64,000 nucleotides of DNA from Xanthomonas dyei (lineage in GTDB: Bacteria; Pseudomonadota; Gammaproteobacteria; Xanthomonadales; Xanthomonadaceae), in NCBI RefSeq assembly GCF_002939865.1, contig NZ_MDEE01000008.1, forward strand, positions 1 to 64,000, in the 5' to 3' direction. The notes under the pieces are model-generated. The model worked only from the letters and a program-made list of their open reading frames with translations, was not told the origin of the DNA and made no database searches. Shown here in pieces: positions 1-10,334 of the stretch (its first letter is position 1; each line of letters starts with the position of its first letter). The translations under genes were made by a program, and so were the position numbers.

Positions 1-585
1 CCGTGCACACGCATTGCCACCGATGCAGGCCAATCGCAGCGATCCACTCGATTGCCGTCTGGTGCTCTATGCCAAGACACCGCAGGGACGTCGCGTCGGC
101 AACGCAATCGACGCTCACCTGCAAAGGTCTCGCGCGCATCCTCAAGTTTGAAAGCAGCAGCGCGTGAGCGCGAGCCATGGCTGATCGTCGCCTCCCCACA
201 ACTGCAAGCGCCCAGCGCAAAGCAGTTGGTCAACCTGTACGCACGAAGGATGCAGATCGAGCTGGCATTTCGGGATCTGAAGTCGCATCGCTACGGTCAG
301 GCGATGGAAGACAGCCTGACCCGTCGCGGTGAGCGCTTGCAGATCCTGTTGTTGCTCAATACGCTGGCCACCTTCGCCAGCTGGCTGGCAGGGCTGGGCT
401 GCGAAGCCACCGGCATCGCGCACTGGCTGTCGCCCCGCAACAGTCAGCGCAAGCTCTACTCGACACTGCGTGTCGGCCGCGAGGCGTTGATCCGACGTTG
501 ACCGATGGAACCTGTCTCAGGCTGGCGAGAACGCTTGCGCACACTGCCCGACGCAGTGCGCGAGCAGATGACCCTGGTACCTTAA
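1..585 (+). pseudogene. IS4-type transposase remnant, 5' end outside window
   Basis: This is the C-terminal part of a DDE transposase of the IS4 kind. The motif REREPWLIVASP, the block YARRMQIELAFRDLKSHRYG with the catalytic-type Glu, and the ERLQILLLLNTLA tail are typical of that family. Two lesions are visible. The upstream coding frame (RLVLYAKTPQGRRVGN, frame 2) runs into a stop at 149-151, while the remainder is in frame 1, so there is a frameshift near positions 90-140. A TGA at 499-501 also sits where family members carry Trp in REALxRRWPMEP; the frame then continues as PMEPVSGW to a TAA at 583-585. The element is therefore dead. No terminal inverted repeat or target duplication could be identified, and the 586-860 gap that follows shows no gene. 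Confidence 0.85.
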
Positions 586-860
586 AAACGTCGGGATACC
601 TAAGAACCTGACCCCGTTACCCTCGGTCGGGAATGGACTGAGAGGGAAGTGGGACATGGCCGGAACGGGTGGATTGGGAGGCCACCAAGTATTGCGCATA
701 GAGTGGCACGACTCACATTCAAACGCTCCCAGAGGGCACCCGAACCGAATGGCGTCTCCATCGCAATTGGCCTTCCGCTGATCGCCTTGCTGTCGCCGCA
801 ATCGCACCACCCGTGACTCGCCACCGCCGATCGCCGCCAGATGTCGCGTTCGCGACACCG

Positions 861-1607
861 CTAGGAAAAGGTGATGTAAATGGGCAGGTGATCGGACATG
901 GCCGCCCTCGACATAACCCCGGCAATATTCATTGAATCCACAGTCACGGCCGTCTTGTTCGCGGCGATCGCGTAATCGTAGACCTTGGTCGCCCCATTCC
1001 TCGCGTTATGTGTCGGCCCGGAAAAAGCAACGATGAAGTCCTCCGGAGCGCCGACGTCATTTCCATGCTGATGGTTGTAGCGGATGTAGTCGATCAGGAC
1101 GGCGGGTTCGCAGTTAAGGTCGCCGAACAGGATGAACCGCCGTTTTGTCTGCCGAAGCGCTTCAACGATCCAGGCTACCAGGTACGCCGCTTTGGTACTG
1201 GCGTTGGCATGATAGACGTAGCAATCCACATCGCCCCCGCCCTCCAGACGTGCCACATAGCGTTTGCTGTGATTTGCGAACGCATTGCCGCCCTTCCTAT
1301 ACGCACTGAACCCGAAAACGTCGGCGAATGGCGGCGGCTGGTAGGCCACACACGCGGCCGCAGTAAATTCATTGTCAAGCGCTGCATAGCCCAGCTGCGA
1401 AGACTGCTTCTTTTTGCCCCGCCTCGCCATCACCAGCGCCTTGTCGATCGACGCGTCGCCCAATGTCGTATCCGAAGTGACTTCGCAGAGTACCGCGAAC
1501 TCCGCGCCTTCATTGAACGCCTCGGCTATTACACCCTCCGCCAACACCGCCTTTTCGCCGGTAGTTCCACTGCCCAGCCGAAGCGTGTTCCAGAACAGAA
1601 TTTTCAT
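861..1607 (-). CDS. Endonuclease/exonuclease/phosphatase (EEP) fold nuclease-like protein
   Basis: This 248-aa protein carries the full set of EEP (DNase I-like) active-site motifs: WN at 6-7, CE at 41-42, YHAN near 132-135, GDLN at 162-165, YDY around 211 and SDH at 238-240. The family cleaves phosphodiester or phosphomonoester bonds with Mg2+. No signal peptide or membrane segment is seen. The ATG at 1607 is preferred because AAGGGG lies 6 nt upstream; a TTG 15 nt earlier is in frame but sits on that ribosome-binding site. It is the last gene of a minus-strand series after clpV and the 244-aa orphan, in the slot where related T6SS loci hold vgrG/effector genes. A role as T6SS cargo is inference only; a housekeeping nuclease is possible. 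Substrate is unknown. Confidence 0.8.
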   Translation of the reverse strand: MKILFWNTLRLGSGTTGEKAVLAEGVIAEAFNEGAEFAVLCEVTSDTTLGDASIDKALVMARRGKKKQSSQLGYAALDNEFTAAACVAYQPPPFADVFGFSAYRKGGNAFANHSKRYVARLEGGGDVDCYVYHANASTKAAYLVAWIVEALRQTKRRFILFGDLNCEPAVLIDYIRYNHQHGNDVGAPEDFIVAFSGPTHNARNGATKVYDYAIAANKTAVTVDSMNIAGVMSRAAMSDHLPIYITFS

Positions 1608-1745
1608 TCTCAACCCCTTCAATCAATTTCGGTCGTATTTTTAGATTTCTTCACATCTTTTAGATAATTGCGGACATCGCCATCCGCCCGAAAGCCGCAG
1701 AACATGCCAGACGAGTCCCGCCGCACTCCCGCGCTCTTCCACCGC

Positions 1746-2480
1746 TCAAACCGAACCGGGGCTCAACAGCGAGTTGTAGAACCCTTCCCGCTGGGGGGCA
1801 TAGCCGGACCAAATCGCATCGTAAGGATCGCCCCAATCCCAGGGCGGCATGCATTGCTCAAACATCTTTCCGTCTTCGGACTTCCAGAACTGCACGTAAG
1901 TCCGGACCAGGACGTTTCCTCTCATTCGGTAGATCCATCGCAGTTCCGAACCCGTTACGTTGCGCGACTTGTTCTTGTATTCATCCGTGTAATCGTTCTC
2001 CCCGAACGAGAAACGGCTTTCCACCGCACTGCCAGCTGGAACGTCACCTGAGCTCACAGTTCCGCCGAATTTCGAGGTTTTTCCAGCCACCATGCGTTGG
2101 CTTTCGACCGTCGCAAGCATGTGCATGACGAAATGGACATGAATTCCATTTTGCGCGGCCCAATAGAGGCTGCCTTTCGACTTCTTTCGGTCGTAGGCGT
2201 TTGTATTCAGCTTGAACAGACCCGGCGACGCTTCGGGATACGCCTTCAGGACCGCGTCCCGGTGCTGGTCGCGGGTCGACACAAGATGATCGGTGTTCTT
2301 TATCCCGGGAGCGTTCAGGTCATCGTAGGCATCGATAAATAACGGAATGTCCTTGCGCCTCAGCTGAGGCGGCTTCAGCTTCAAATGATTAAATACGAAA
2401 CTCGTCCGGTCAGGCTGAATCCCATAGATGATGTCACGCCGATTATCGAAATCCCTGAAATTCAATTTTTGAAAACCCAT
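1746..2480 (-). CDS. Unrecognised 244-aa protein encoded after clpV
   Basis: I do not recognise this family. The predicted product is soluble, 244 aa, without a signal peptide or membrane helix. Visible blocks are KGSLYWAAQNGIHVHFVMHM (middle) and GSELRWIYRMRGN followed by VQFW and PPWDWGDP near the C-terminus, which look conserved and aromatic-rich. The start is placed at 2480 (MGFQKLNF) because GAGG lies about 9 nt upstream; the longer frame to 2633 has low-complexity, Arg/Ser-rich sequence typical of a non-coding extension. It sits 167 nt after clpV and 138 nt before the EEP nuclease on the same strand, so it could be an effector, an immunity protein or an adaptor of the T6SS. That is contextual inference. 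Confidence 0.6.
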   Translation of the reverse strand: MGFQKLNFRDFDNRRDIIYGIQPDRTSFVFNHLKLKPPQLRRKDIPLFIDAYDDLNAPGIKNTDHLVSTRDQHRDAVLKAYPEASPGLFKLNTNAYDRKKSKGSLYWAAQNGIHVHFVMHMLATVESQRMVAGKTSKFGGTVSSGDVPAGSAVESRFSFGENDYTDEYKNKSRNVTGSELRWIYRMRGNVLVRTYVQFWKSEDGKMFEQCMPPWDWGDPYDAIWSGYAPQREGFYNSLLSPGSV

Positions 2481-2647
2481 GTCGAGCGCCTCATTTGGAT
2501 ATTCCGCGGATAGCCGACCGCACATCCGCAATGAGCGGAGAGCGCGCCGTTCTGCGCAGCTTGAAAGGTGGGCATAAAGGGACGGAACCGGAATACCCCT
2601 TGCCCGGCAGCCGGCGGCGTGGTGGCAGACCATCGCCCGGCTCGAGT

Positions 2648-5386
<2,739 letters not shown>

Positions 5387-5453
5387 GATGCGTCCTTCGA
5401 AGTCGGTACGTTGCGTGTGAGCGTGTGTGTGAGCGGCAGTGGTAGCGGTGCGA

Positions 5454-6494
5454 TCAGCCGGAGGGGCGGAGCAGCACCTCGTCGGCGTCGGCAACGCTCC
5501 AGGCGCGCCGGCCGAGCCAGGTATCCAGGCCCAAGCGGCTATTGCGTGCCAGGTGCGGGGTGGGGACTTCGTCGGCCTGGAGCAGCAGCTGCAGCTCCCA
5601 GCCGAATTCGTCGCCCAGATAGCTGCGTACCGCCGCGGTAAGTTGGCGTAGCGCGTGGCCACCGGGCAGGAAGCGTTGAAACGCGATGCGCGGCAGCGGC
5701 CCCAGCCGAATCCGCACACGCTGTTGCGCACCACGCACCTGCGCACCGACCACGCTGTCCACACCGAGCCGCGCATTGCGTGGGCCAAGGCCCAATTGCA
5801 ACTGCGCATCGGCGGGGAGCCGCATCCATTCGGCAATGAATTCCTGCACCTGCACCGGCCAGTCGAACAGCTGCTGCAGCACGGCGCGCAAGCCTTCCGG
5901 TGTGCGCGTGGCAGCGCCAAACCGGCCGGCGTGATAGCGGCGCGCATCGTCGGGCAATGCATCGCGCTTGCGCAGATGCGGGCTGGCGATACCGACCAGC
6001 GCATCCAGCCACGCACGGAACTGATCGCTGGCCGGTCGCTCGGCCTGCACGGTGGGCTGCGCCTGCGCCCAGGCGCGATAGAACAGGCTGAGCATGCGGT
6101 GATGGAACACATCGGCAAATGCAGCGAAGGTGCCATCCTTGGCTTGCAGCGCACGCTCGATGGCGTATTCGGTCAGGTGTAGCGGCAACGGCGCGTTGGG
6201 GCCGAACAGGCCAAGAAACAGCCCGTACAGCGCCGCCGGTTGCGCGTCGTGCGCCGGTGTGTAGCGGTCCAGTGCGTGCGGCGCGAATGCCAGCGATGGG
6301 GTGTGCCGCAGGCGTACCACGTCGTCCACCGCACGGGCGGATTCGCCCAGGCGCGGCTGCAACGGATGGCAACGCTCGATCGCGCGCAGCGCCGCAAACG
6401 GGGTGAAGTCCTGGGGCCGGGTCTGCAGCGCCTGTTCCAGCGCGGCAGCACCGGCGCTTACAGGCGCGGTCGGGAGCCGGGCTGGGCGGGCCAT
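5454..6494 (-). CDS. tssG: T6SS baseplate protein TssG
   Basis: TssG (VasB/ImpH family) forms, with TssF, the wedge of the T6SS baseplate in the cytoplasm. The 346-aa product matches the family by length and by its order: an N-terminal FTPFAALRAIER segment, the central GLFGPNAPLPLHLTEY motif that is diagnostic of TssG, and a C-terminal LGDEFGWELQLLL block. The start overlaps the end of tssF by 37 nt, typical for this pair and suggesting coupled translation. The next gene, clpV, begins 67 nt downstream. Nothing looks broken. Confidence 0.95.
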   Translation of the reverse strand: MARPARLPTAPVSAGAAALEQALQTRPQDFTPFAALRAIERCHPLQPRLGESARAVDDVVRLRHTPSLAFAPHALDRYTPAHDAQPAALYGLFLGLFGPNAPLPLHLTEYAIERALQAKDGTFAAFADVFHHRMLSLFYRAWAQAQPTVQAERPASDQFRAWLDALVGIASPHLRKRDALPDDARRYHAGRFGAATRTPEGLRAVLQQLFDWPVQVQEFIAEWMRLPADAQLQLGLGPRNARLGVDSVVGAQVRGAQQRVRIRLGPLPRIAFQRFLPGGHALRQLTAAVRSYLGDEFGWELQLLLQADEVPTPHLARNSRLGLDTWLGRRAWSVADADEVLLRPSG

Positions 6495-8341
6495 CGGGCC
6501 ACCTCGTTGCGTTCGGTGGTGCGCAGCACGGTTTCAGTAAAGGAATTCACCGAGACATAGCGCGCAAAGAAGTGCCGCAGCACCGAGGTCAGCAGAAACG
6601 CGCCGGTGCCTTCGAAGGCGGCGTCTTCGCAAGTGAGCGTGATCTCCAGACCACGGCCGAATGTGATCGGACCCGGCACCGGAATGCGTCGCACGATCGG
6701 CGTGCCGGTGACCTGCTTGACCCCTTCGATCTGCCGCTGTGCCGAGGCATCGAACGGGTCGCAATACAGGGTGAGGATCTCGCGCAGCGCCGCCGCACCG
6801 TTGGGGCCATCTTCGAACAGCGACAGATAATTGAGCTGCAATTGGCTGAGCAGGCGCCACGCGGTTTGTCCGTCGGACACGGCCGGGCGCGGCTTGGTCG
6901 GCCCGGCCACGCAGCGCACGCTGCGCACCGGCACACCGCTGTCCATGCTGAAGTCGGTGGTGCCCTTGCCCACCGGCATGTGCAACGGCAGGTCCCGATT
7001 GCTGCACCACAACTGCAGCCCGAGCTGACGCAGATTGCTGGCATGCGCCTGATCGTTTGCGTCGACCAGGCTGACGAACACCTCGCTGCCCACATAACTG
7101 GAGCGCGCCCCATCGCGGCGTTGCCGCGCCGACAGCAGGCGTGGCTCGCGGCGCATGGTGTAGAACGCGCCATGCCGCGCATGCCAAGTGTGTGCGTCGC
7201 CGCCATAGAACGCGGTGAAGCGTTGTTCCGGTTCCTGGCGGTCGCCGAAACCTTCCACCTCGCCCAGATGATGGATCTCGAAATCCATCGGCCGGGTGCG
7301 ATCGGCCAGCACGTGATATTCGTGCTGGCCGGTCTGCAGATGGATACGGTCGGCGCGGCGTTCGAACAGATTGATCGCCGGCGTACAGAACAGCTTGAGG
7401 TGTTCGGCACTGACTGCGGCCGCCAGGCTGGGCACGCTGCGTTCCAGCAAGATCACCACCTCGAAACTGGTGCCGTGCAGGCGACGCAATGCAGAGCGCA
7501 GACCGGTGATTTCTGCGAACAGAAAGCGCTCCGGGCAGGCGAAGTATTCCTGCAGCAACCGGTAGCCACTGAACGAGCGACCGTCATACGGGATCAAGCT
7601 GTCGTCGTCGGCGTACCCGCGCATCTGCAACGCATCGGCGCCTTGCAGCGTCTGCACGGTCGCGCCCTGCGCATCGCTGCCACGTACCAGCACGGCGCTG
7701 GTGTCGGCATGCAGTTGTTCGTACAGCCGCTTGGGCAGGCCGTCGGCGCCGGCCAGGAACAGCGGCAGCCGATCCAAGGCCAGGCCTTGGGTCTGCGTAC
7801 CGCCCACCAGCTCAAAGCGCAAGCGGATGCCAGCACGCACGCTGCGCCCGGCGGGCAATGCGATCCCGGCCGCCGCCAGCGCAGCCGGCGATTCCAGATA
7901 CTTGGCCTCGGCCAACTGCAGCGGCCACAGCGTCACCGCATGCGCGGTGCGAAACTCGCAGGCGGTGCGCTCACCGGCACCGATCAGGCTACGCAGCGCG
8001 CTATGGCGCGGCACGTCGACACCGGCGCTCAAGCCGCTGTCTTTCAGATCCGGCTGCAACTGCACCACTGCCATCGAGGGCAGCGGCGCCAGATAATGCG
8101 GGTAGACCATTTCCAGCAAGTGCTGGGTAAAGACCGGGTACTGCGCGTCCAGCTTGAGCTGCACGCGCGCGGCCAGAAACGCGAACCCTTCGAGCAGGCG
8201 CTCCACATACGGGTCGGCGCATTCGAACGCATCCAGCCCCAGCCGCCCGGCGATCTTGGGGTACTCGCGCGCAAACTCGGCGCCCATGTCGCGCACGTGC
8301 TGCAATTCGCGGGTGTAGTACGGGAGCAGGCGCGGATCCAT
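6458..8341 (-). CDS. tssF: T6SS baseplate protein TssF
   Basis: TssF (VasA/ImpG family) is the largest wedge component of the T6SS baseplate and binds TssG and TssK. The 627-aa protein begins MDPRLLPYYTRELQHVRDMGAEFA and continues with AREYPKIAGRLGL and DPYVERLLEGFAFLAARVQ, the classic N-terminal signature of the family, and ends with the FGRGLEITL and LTSVLRHFFARYVSVNSF motifs common to TssF proteins. Length is within the family norm of about 580-630 aa. It starts 4 nt after tssE stops and overlaps tssG by 37 nt, so the block tagJ-tssE-tssF-tssG is tightly packed and likely one transcript. Confidence 0.97.
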   Translation of the reverse strand: MDPRLLPYYTRELQHVRDMGAEFAREYPKIAGRLGLDAFECADPYVERLLEGFAFLAARVQLKLDAQYPVFTQHLLEMVYPHYLAPLPSMAVVQLQPDLKDSGLSAGVDVPRHSALRSLIGAGERTACEFRTAHAVTLWPLQLAEAKYLESPAALAAAGIALPAGRSVRAGIRLRFELVGGTQTQGLALDRLPLFLAGADGLPKRLYEQLHADTSAVLVRGSDAQGATVQTLQGADALQMRGYADDDSLIPYDGRSFSGYRLLQEYFACPERFLFAEITGLRSALRRLHGTSFEVVILLERSVPSLAAAVSAEHLKLFCTPAINLFERRADRIHLQTGQHEYHVLADRTRPMDFEIHHLGEVEGFGDRQEPEQRFTAFYGGDAHTWHARHGAFYTMRREPRLLSARQRRDGARSSYVGSEVFVSLVDANDQAHASNLRQLGLQLWCSNRDLPLHMPVGKGTTDFSMDSGVPVRSVRCVAGPTKPRPAVSDGQTAWRLLSQLQLNYLSLFEDGPNGAAALREILTLYCDPFDASAQRQIEGVKQVTGTPIVRRIPVPGPITFGRGLEITLTCEDAAFEGTGAFLLTSVLRHFFARYVSVNSFTETVLRTTERNEVARWPAQPGSRPRL

Positions 8342-8345
8342 GGGA

Positions 8346-8849
8346 TTAGCCGTGGCCCTCCATCACTTCGAGCCGCCCGGTTTCCAGGTCCAGCGCGGTC
8401 TTCAGATACAAGTTCAGCGGCAGCGGCTGCGCCCACATCTCCGATTGGATGGTGAACAGCAGCGAGCGCTTGTCCATGCGTGCAGCGTCGGCGTGCACGC
8501 TGACGCGCAAGGTGTCGGCGATCAGGCGTGGTTCGAAGGCGAGGATGGCGTCGCGAATGCGCTGCTGCAGCGCGGCCGCATCGATGCCGGCCACGGCTGC
8601 GCCGGCCAGATCGGGGATGCCGAAGTTGAGCACCGAGCGACGGATCTGCGGATGCGCGTCCAGCGGCCGGCTGGTTTCCAGATTCACTGCATTCAACAGC
8701 CACGACAGATCGCGGATCACGTATTCGCGCAGGCGCGTTGCCGAAATCACGCGTTGATCGCGGCTCTCTTCGCGTTGGCTGGGCGCGGCATCGGTGAGCC
8801 GGTCCAGCAGCGAGGGCTGCAAGCGTTCGGTGGTGGTGAGCTCGGCCAT
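8346..8849 (-). CDS. tssE: T6SS baseplate protein TssE (gp25-like)
   Basis: TssE is a homologue of phage T4 gp25 that nucleates sheath assembly on the baseplate. The 167-aa product has the expected order: SLLDRLTD near the N-terminus, an LREYVIRDLSWLLNA helix (the conserved Arg-Asp-Leu-x-Leu-Leu-Asn core), RSVLNFGIPDL, and a C-terminal beta-rich segment ending near LRVSVHADA and LYLKTALDLETG. The ATG at 8849 gives the normal family length; an in-frame extension to 8966 lies inside tagJ in another frame and is rejected. It begins 5 nt after the tagJ stop and ends 4 nt before tssF. Confidence 0.95.
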   Translation of the reverse strand: MAELTTTERLQPSLLDRLTDAAPSQREESRDQRVISATRLREYVIRDLSWLLNAVNLETSRPLDAHPQIRRSVLNFGIPDLAGAAVAGIDAAALQQRIRDAILAFEPRLIADTLRVSVHADAARMDKRSLLFTIQSEMWAQPLPLNLYLKTALDLETGRLEVMEGHG

Positions 8850-8854
8850 ATCGG

Positions 8855-9649
8855 TCAGGACGCGTCGAACTGCAGCTCGCGCACCTCGAGCAGCGCAACC
8901 TCGCGCGACTCGGTGCTGAGCATGCGTTGGCCCAGGCCGATTTCGCCCTGCGCACCTTCGGTCCATTCGGTGCGACGCGCCAGTTGCAGCTCGCCCGCAT
9001 CCAGGTGTTCGCTGCCGGGATAGCGCACCGGCATGTACGCAAACGCCTGGCCGCCATTACGCCACAACACGCTTACCGGCGCCCATACGGTGTCGCGTAA
9101 ATCGCTGGGCGCTTCGAAGCGCAGCTGCTGCACCTGATGCAGCGGTGCCCACGCATAGCCGGTGTCCAGGATCAGTTCGACGCACGGGCCGAAGCGTGCA
9201 TCCGCATCGGCCAGCCACTCGAACCGCACGCCATCCAGCGTGCCACCGATGGCCGGTGCCTGCGCAAACGCCTGCTCGCGCAGTTCGGCCGCCTGCGCTG
9301 CATTGCCGCGTAGCGATAACTGCAAGGCCTGCAGGTGCAGCGCCATCCAGGCATCGGGTGCGCCGATCACGGTAGGCACGCAGTCGCCGGCAAATACCGC
9401 AGCGCGCGTCTGTTCTGCCTGCAACACGCGCTGGTAGGTGTGCACCATCGGTGCACTGCCGCCATCCAGCTCCAGGCAGGCGCGTAGCTGGTCGGCCGCA
9501 CGCGACCACTGGCCCAGGACGGCCAGCAGCTGAAACAAAAACACGCGCTGCGCAGCATCGGCCGGTTGCCGACGCACCTGCTGCACCAATTGCTGCAACG
9601 CCTGCGCCGGCTCGCCGCGGGCAAGCAAGTTCTGTGCGGTAGCATCCAT
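8855..9649 (-). CDS. tagJ: T6SS accessory protein TagJ (ImpE family)
   Basis: TagJ/ImpE proteins bind TssB and contact the ClpV N-domain in subgroup i3 T6SS. The 264-aa product shows the two family halves: an N-terminal TPR-like helical part (ARGEPAQALQQLVQQVRRQPADAAQRVFLFQLL, written here in pieces; also GQWSRAADQLR) and a C-terminal part with RFEWLADADARFGPCVEL, VWAPVSVLWRNGG and the VRYPGSE motif. The MDATAQNLL start at 9649 fits the family length. Its presence immediately after hcp reproduces the Pseudomonas aeruginosa HSI-I order and is the best indication that this is an i3-type system. It is absent from many other T6SS classes. Confidence 0.93.
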   Translation of the reverse strand: MDATAQNLLARGEPAQALQQLVQQVRRQPADAAQRVFLFQLLAVLGQWSRAADQLRACLELDGGSAPMVHTYQRVLQAEQTRAAVFAGDCVPTVIGAPDAWMALHLQALQLSLRGNAAQAAELREQAFAQAPAIGGTLDGVRFEWLADADARFGPCVELILDTGYAWAPLHQVQQLRFEAPSDLRDTVWAPVSVLWRNGGQAFAYMPVRYPGSEHLDAGELQLARRTEWTEGAQGEIGLGQRMLSTESREVALLEVRELQFDAS

Positions 9650-9760
9650 CGCGCGCGTCCTTATCGAAGAAGGTAGCGGTGCCGGCGTACGGCACCGCAG
9701 GAACACGTGTGCAGCGGCGTACGGCTACGCTGCAAGCGTGCTCGCTGTTTGCTGCGTCAG

Positions 9761-10267
9761 TTAGGCGCCCTTGGCAACCTGCTGCATGTCGTACACAAAC
9801 GGCTTTGCAGCGCCGTCAGCAGAGCCGTCAGGCTTTTGCGGCTGGAAGCTGTATTGAAATTTACCGAAGTGCAGGGTGATGTTCTCGGTCAGCCGATCCT
9901 CACCGCCAGAGCCACCCGTCGATACGGAAGTAACAAGTACGCCATTGGATAAATGCAACGTCACATAATCGGTCTGCTCGCCCGTGGCGTTGGTCACGTA
10001 AAGCCATGCTTCCTCCAGACGCGCGCCGGTACAAGCGGCCTGCAGCAAAGCATTCGAACTCTTGTCCACGTATTTCGTGAGCGAAATATCCTGCACATGT
10101 GCCTTGCCACCACCGGACGAGCCACCAGCGCTATGAAGATCGCCAGAGTTGCTGGCCCCCCAGGACCAGGCGAGTACGGGAATCTCACCCTTGTGTTTGG
10201 AGTGGCCGGAGCTGCCTTCGATGGCCACACTACCGCCCTTGAACTTGATATGCATGTCGAACGCCAT
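9761..10267 (-). CDS. hcp: T6SS tube protein Hcp (TssD)
   Basis: Hcp hexamers stack to form the inner tube expelled by the T6SS and also carry small effectors. The 168-aa protein opens MAFDMHIKFKGGSVAIEGSS, has the GEIPVLAWSWGASNSG segment, the VQDISLTKYVDKSS strand, and the late FGKFQYSFQPQ strand, all standard for Hcp. The central Gly/Ser/His-rich loop (HSAGGSSGGGKAH) is typical of Hcp1-type proteins. Flanking gaps of 67 nt to tssC and 111 nt to tagJ are longer than elsewhere in the operon, so hcp may have its own processing site or promoter, as hcp is usually needed in excess. No extension domain fused to Hcp is seen. Confidence 0.97.
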   Translation of the reverse strand: MAFDMHIKFKGGSVAIEGSSGHSKHKGEIPVLAWSWGASNSGDLHSAGGSSGGGKAHVQDISLTKYVDKSSNALLQAACTGARLEEAWLYVTNATGEQTDYVTLHLSNGVLVTSVSTGGSGGEDRLTENITLHFGKFQYSFQPQKPDGSADGAAKPFVYDMQQVAKGA

Positions 10268-10334
10268 GAATTACTCCTTGAGATATCGGACTGAATGGGA
10301 CGATCCCGACAGGATCAACGGATCGTGGCTGGGC

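Noticed and set aside
517-858. A 113-aa minus-strand frame next to the transposase remnant
   Set aside because: It runs antisense through the transposase end and has no family feature or ribosome-binding site.
5387-6154. Continuation of the clpV frame upstream of 5386 (about 256 more residues)
   Set aside because: It lies in tssG on another frame, is Arg/Ala/Ser/Cys-rich, and the MAEISRSALFGKL start with AAGGAC fits the family.
6572-8455. A 627-aa plus-strand frame opposite tssF
   Set aside because: Antisense shadow of tssF; it is Gln/His/Arg-rich without any recognisable motif.
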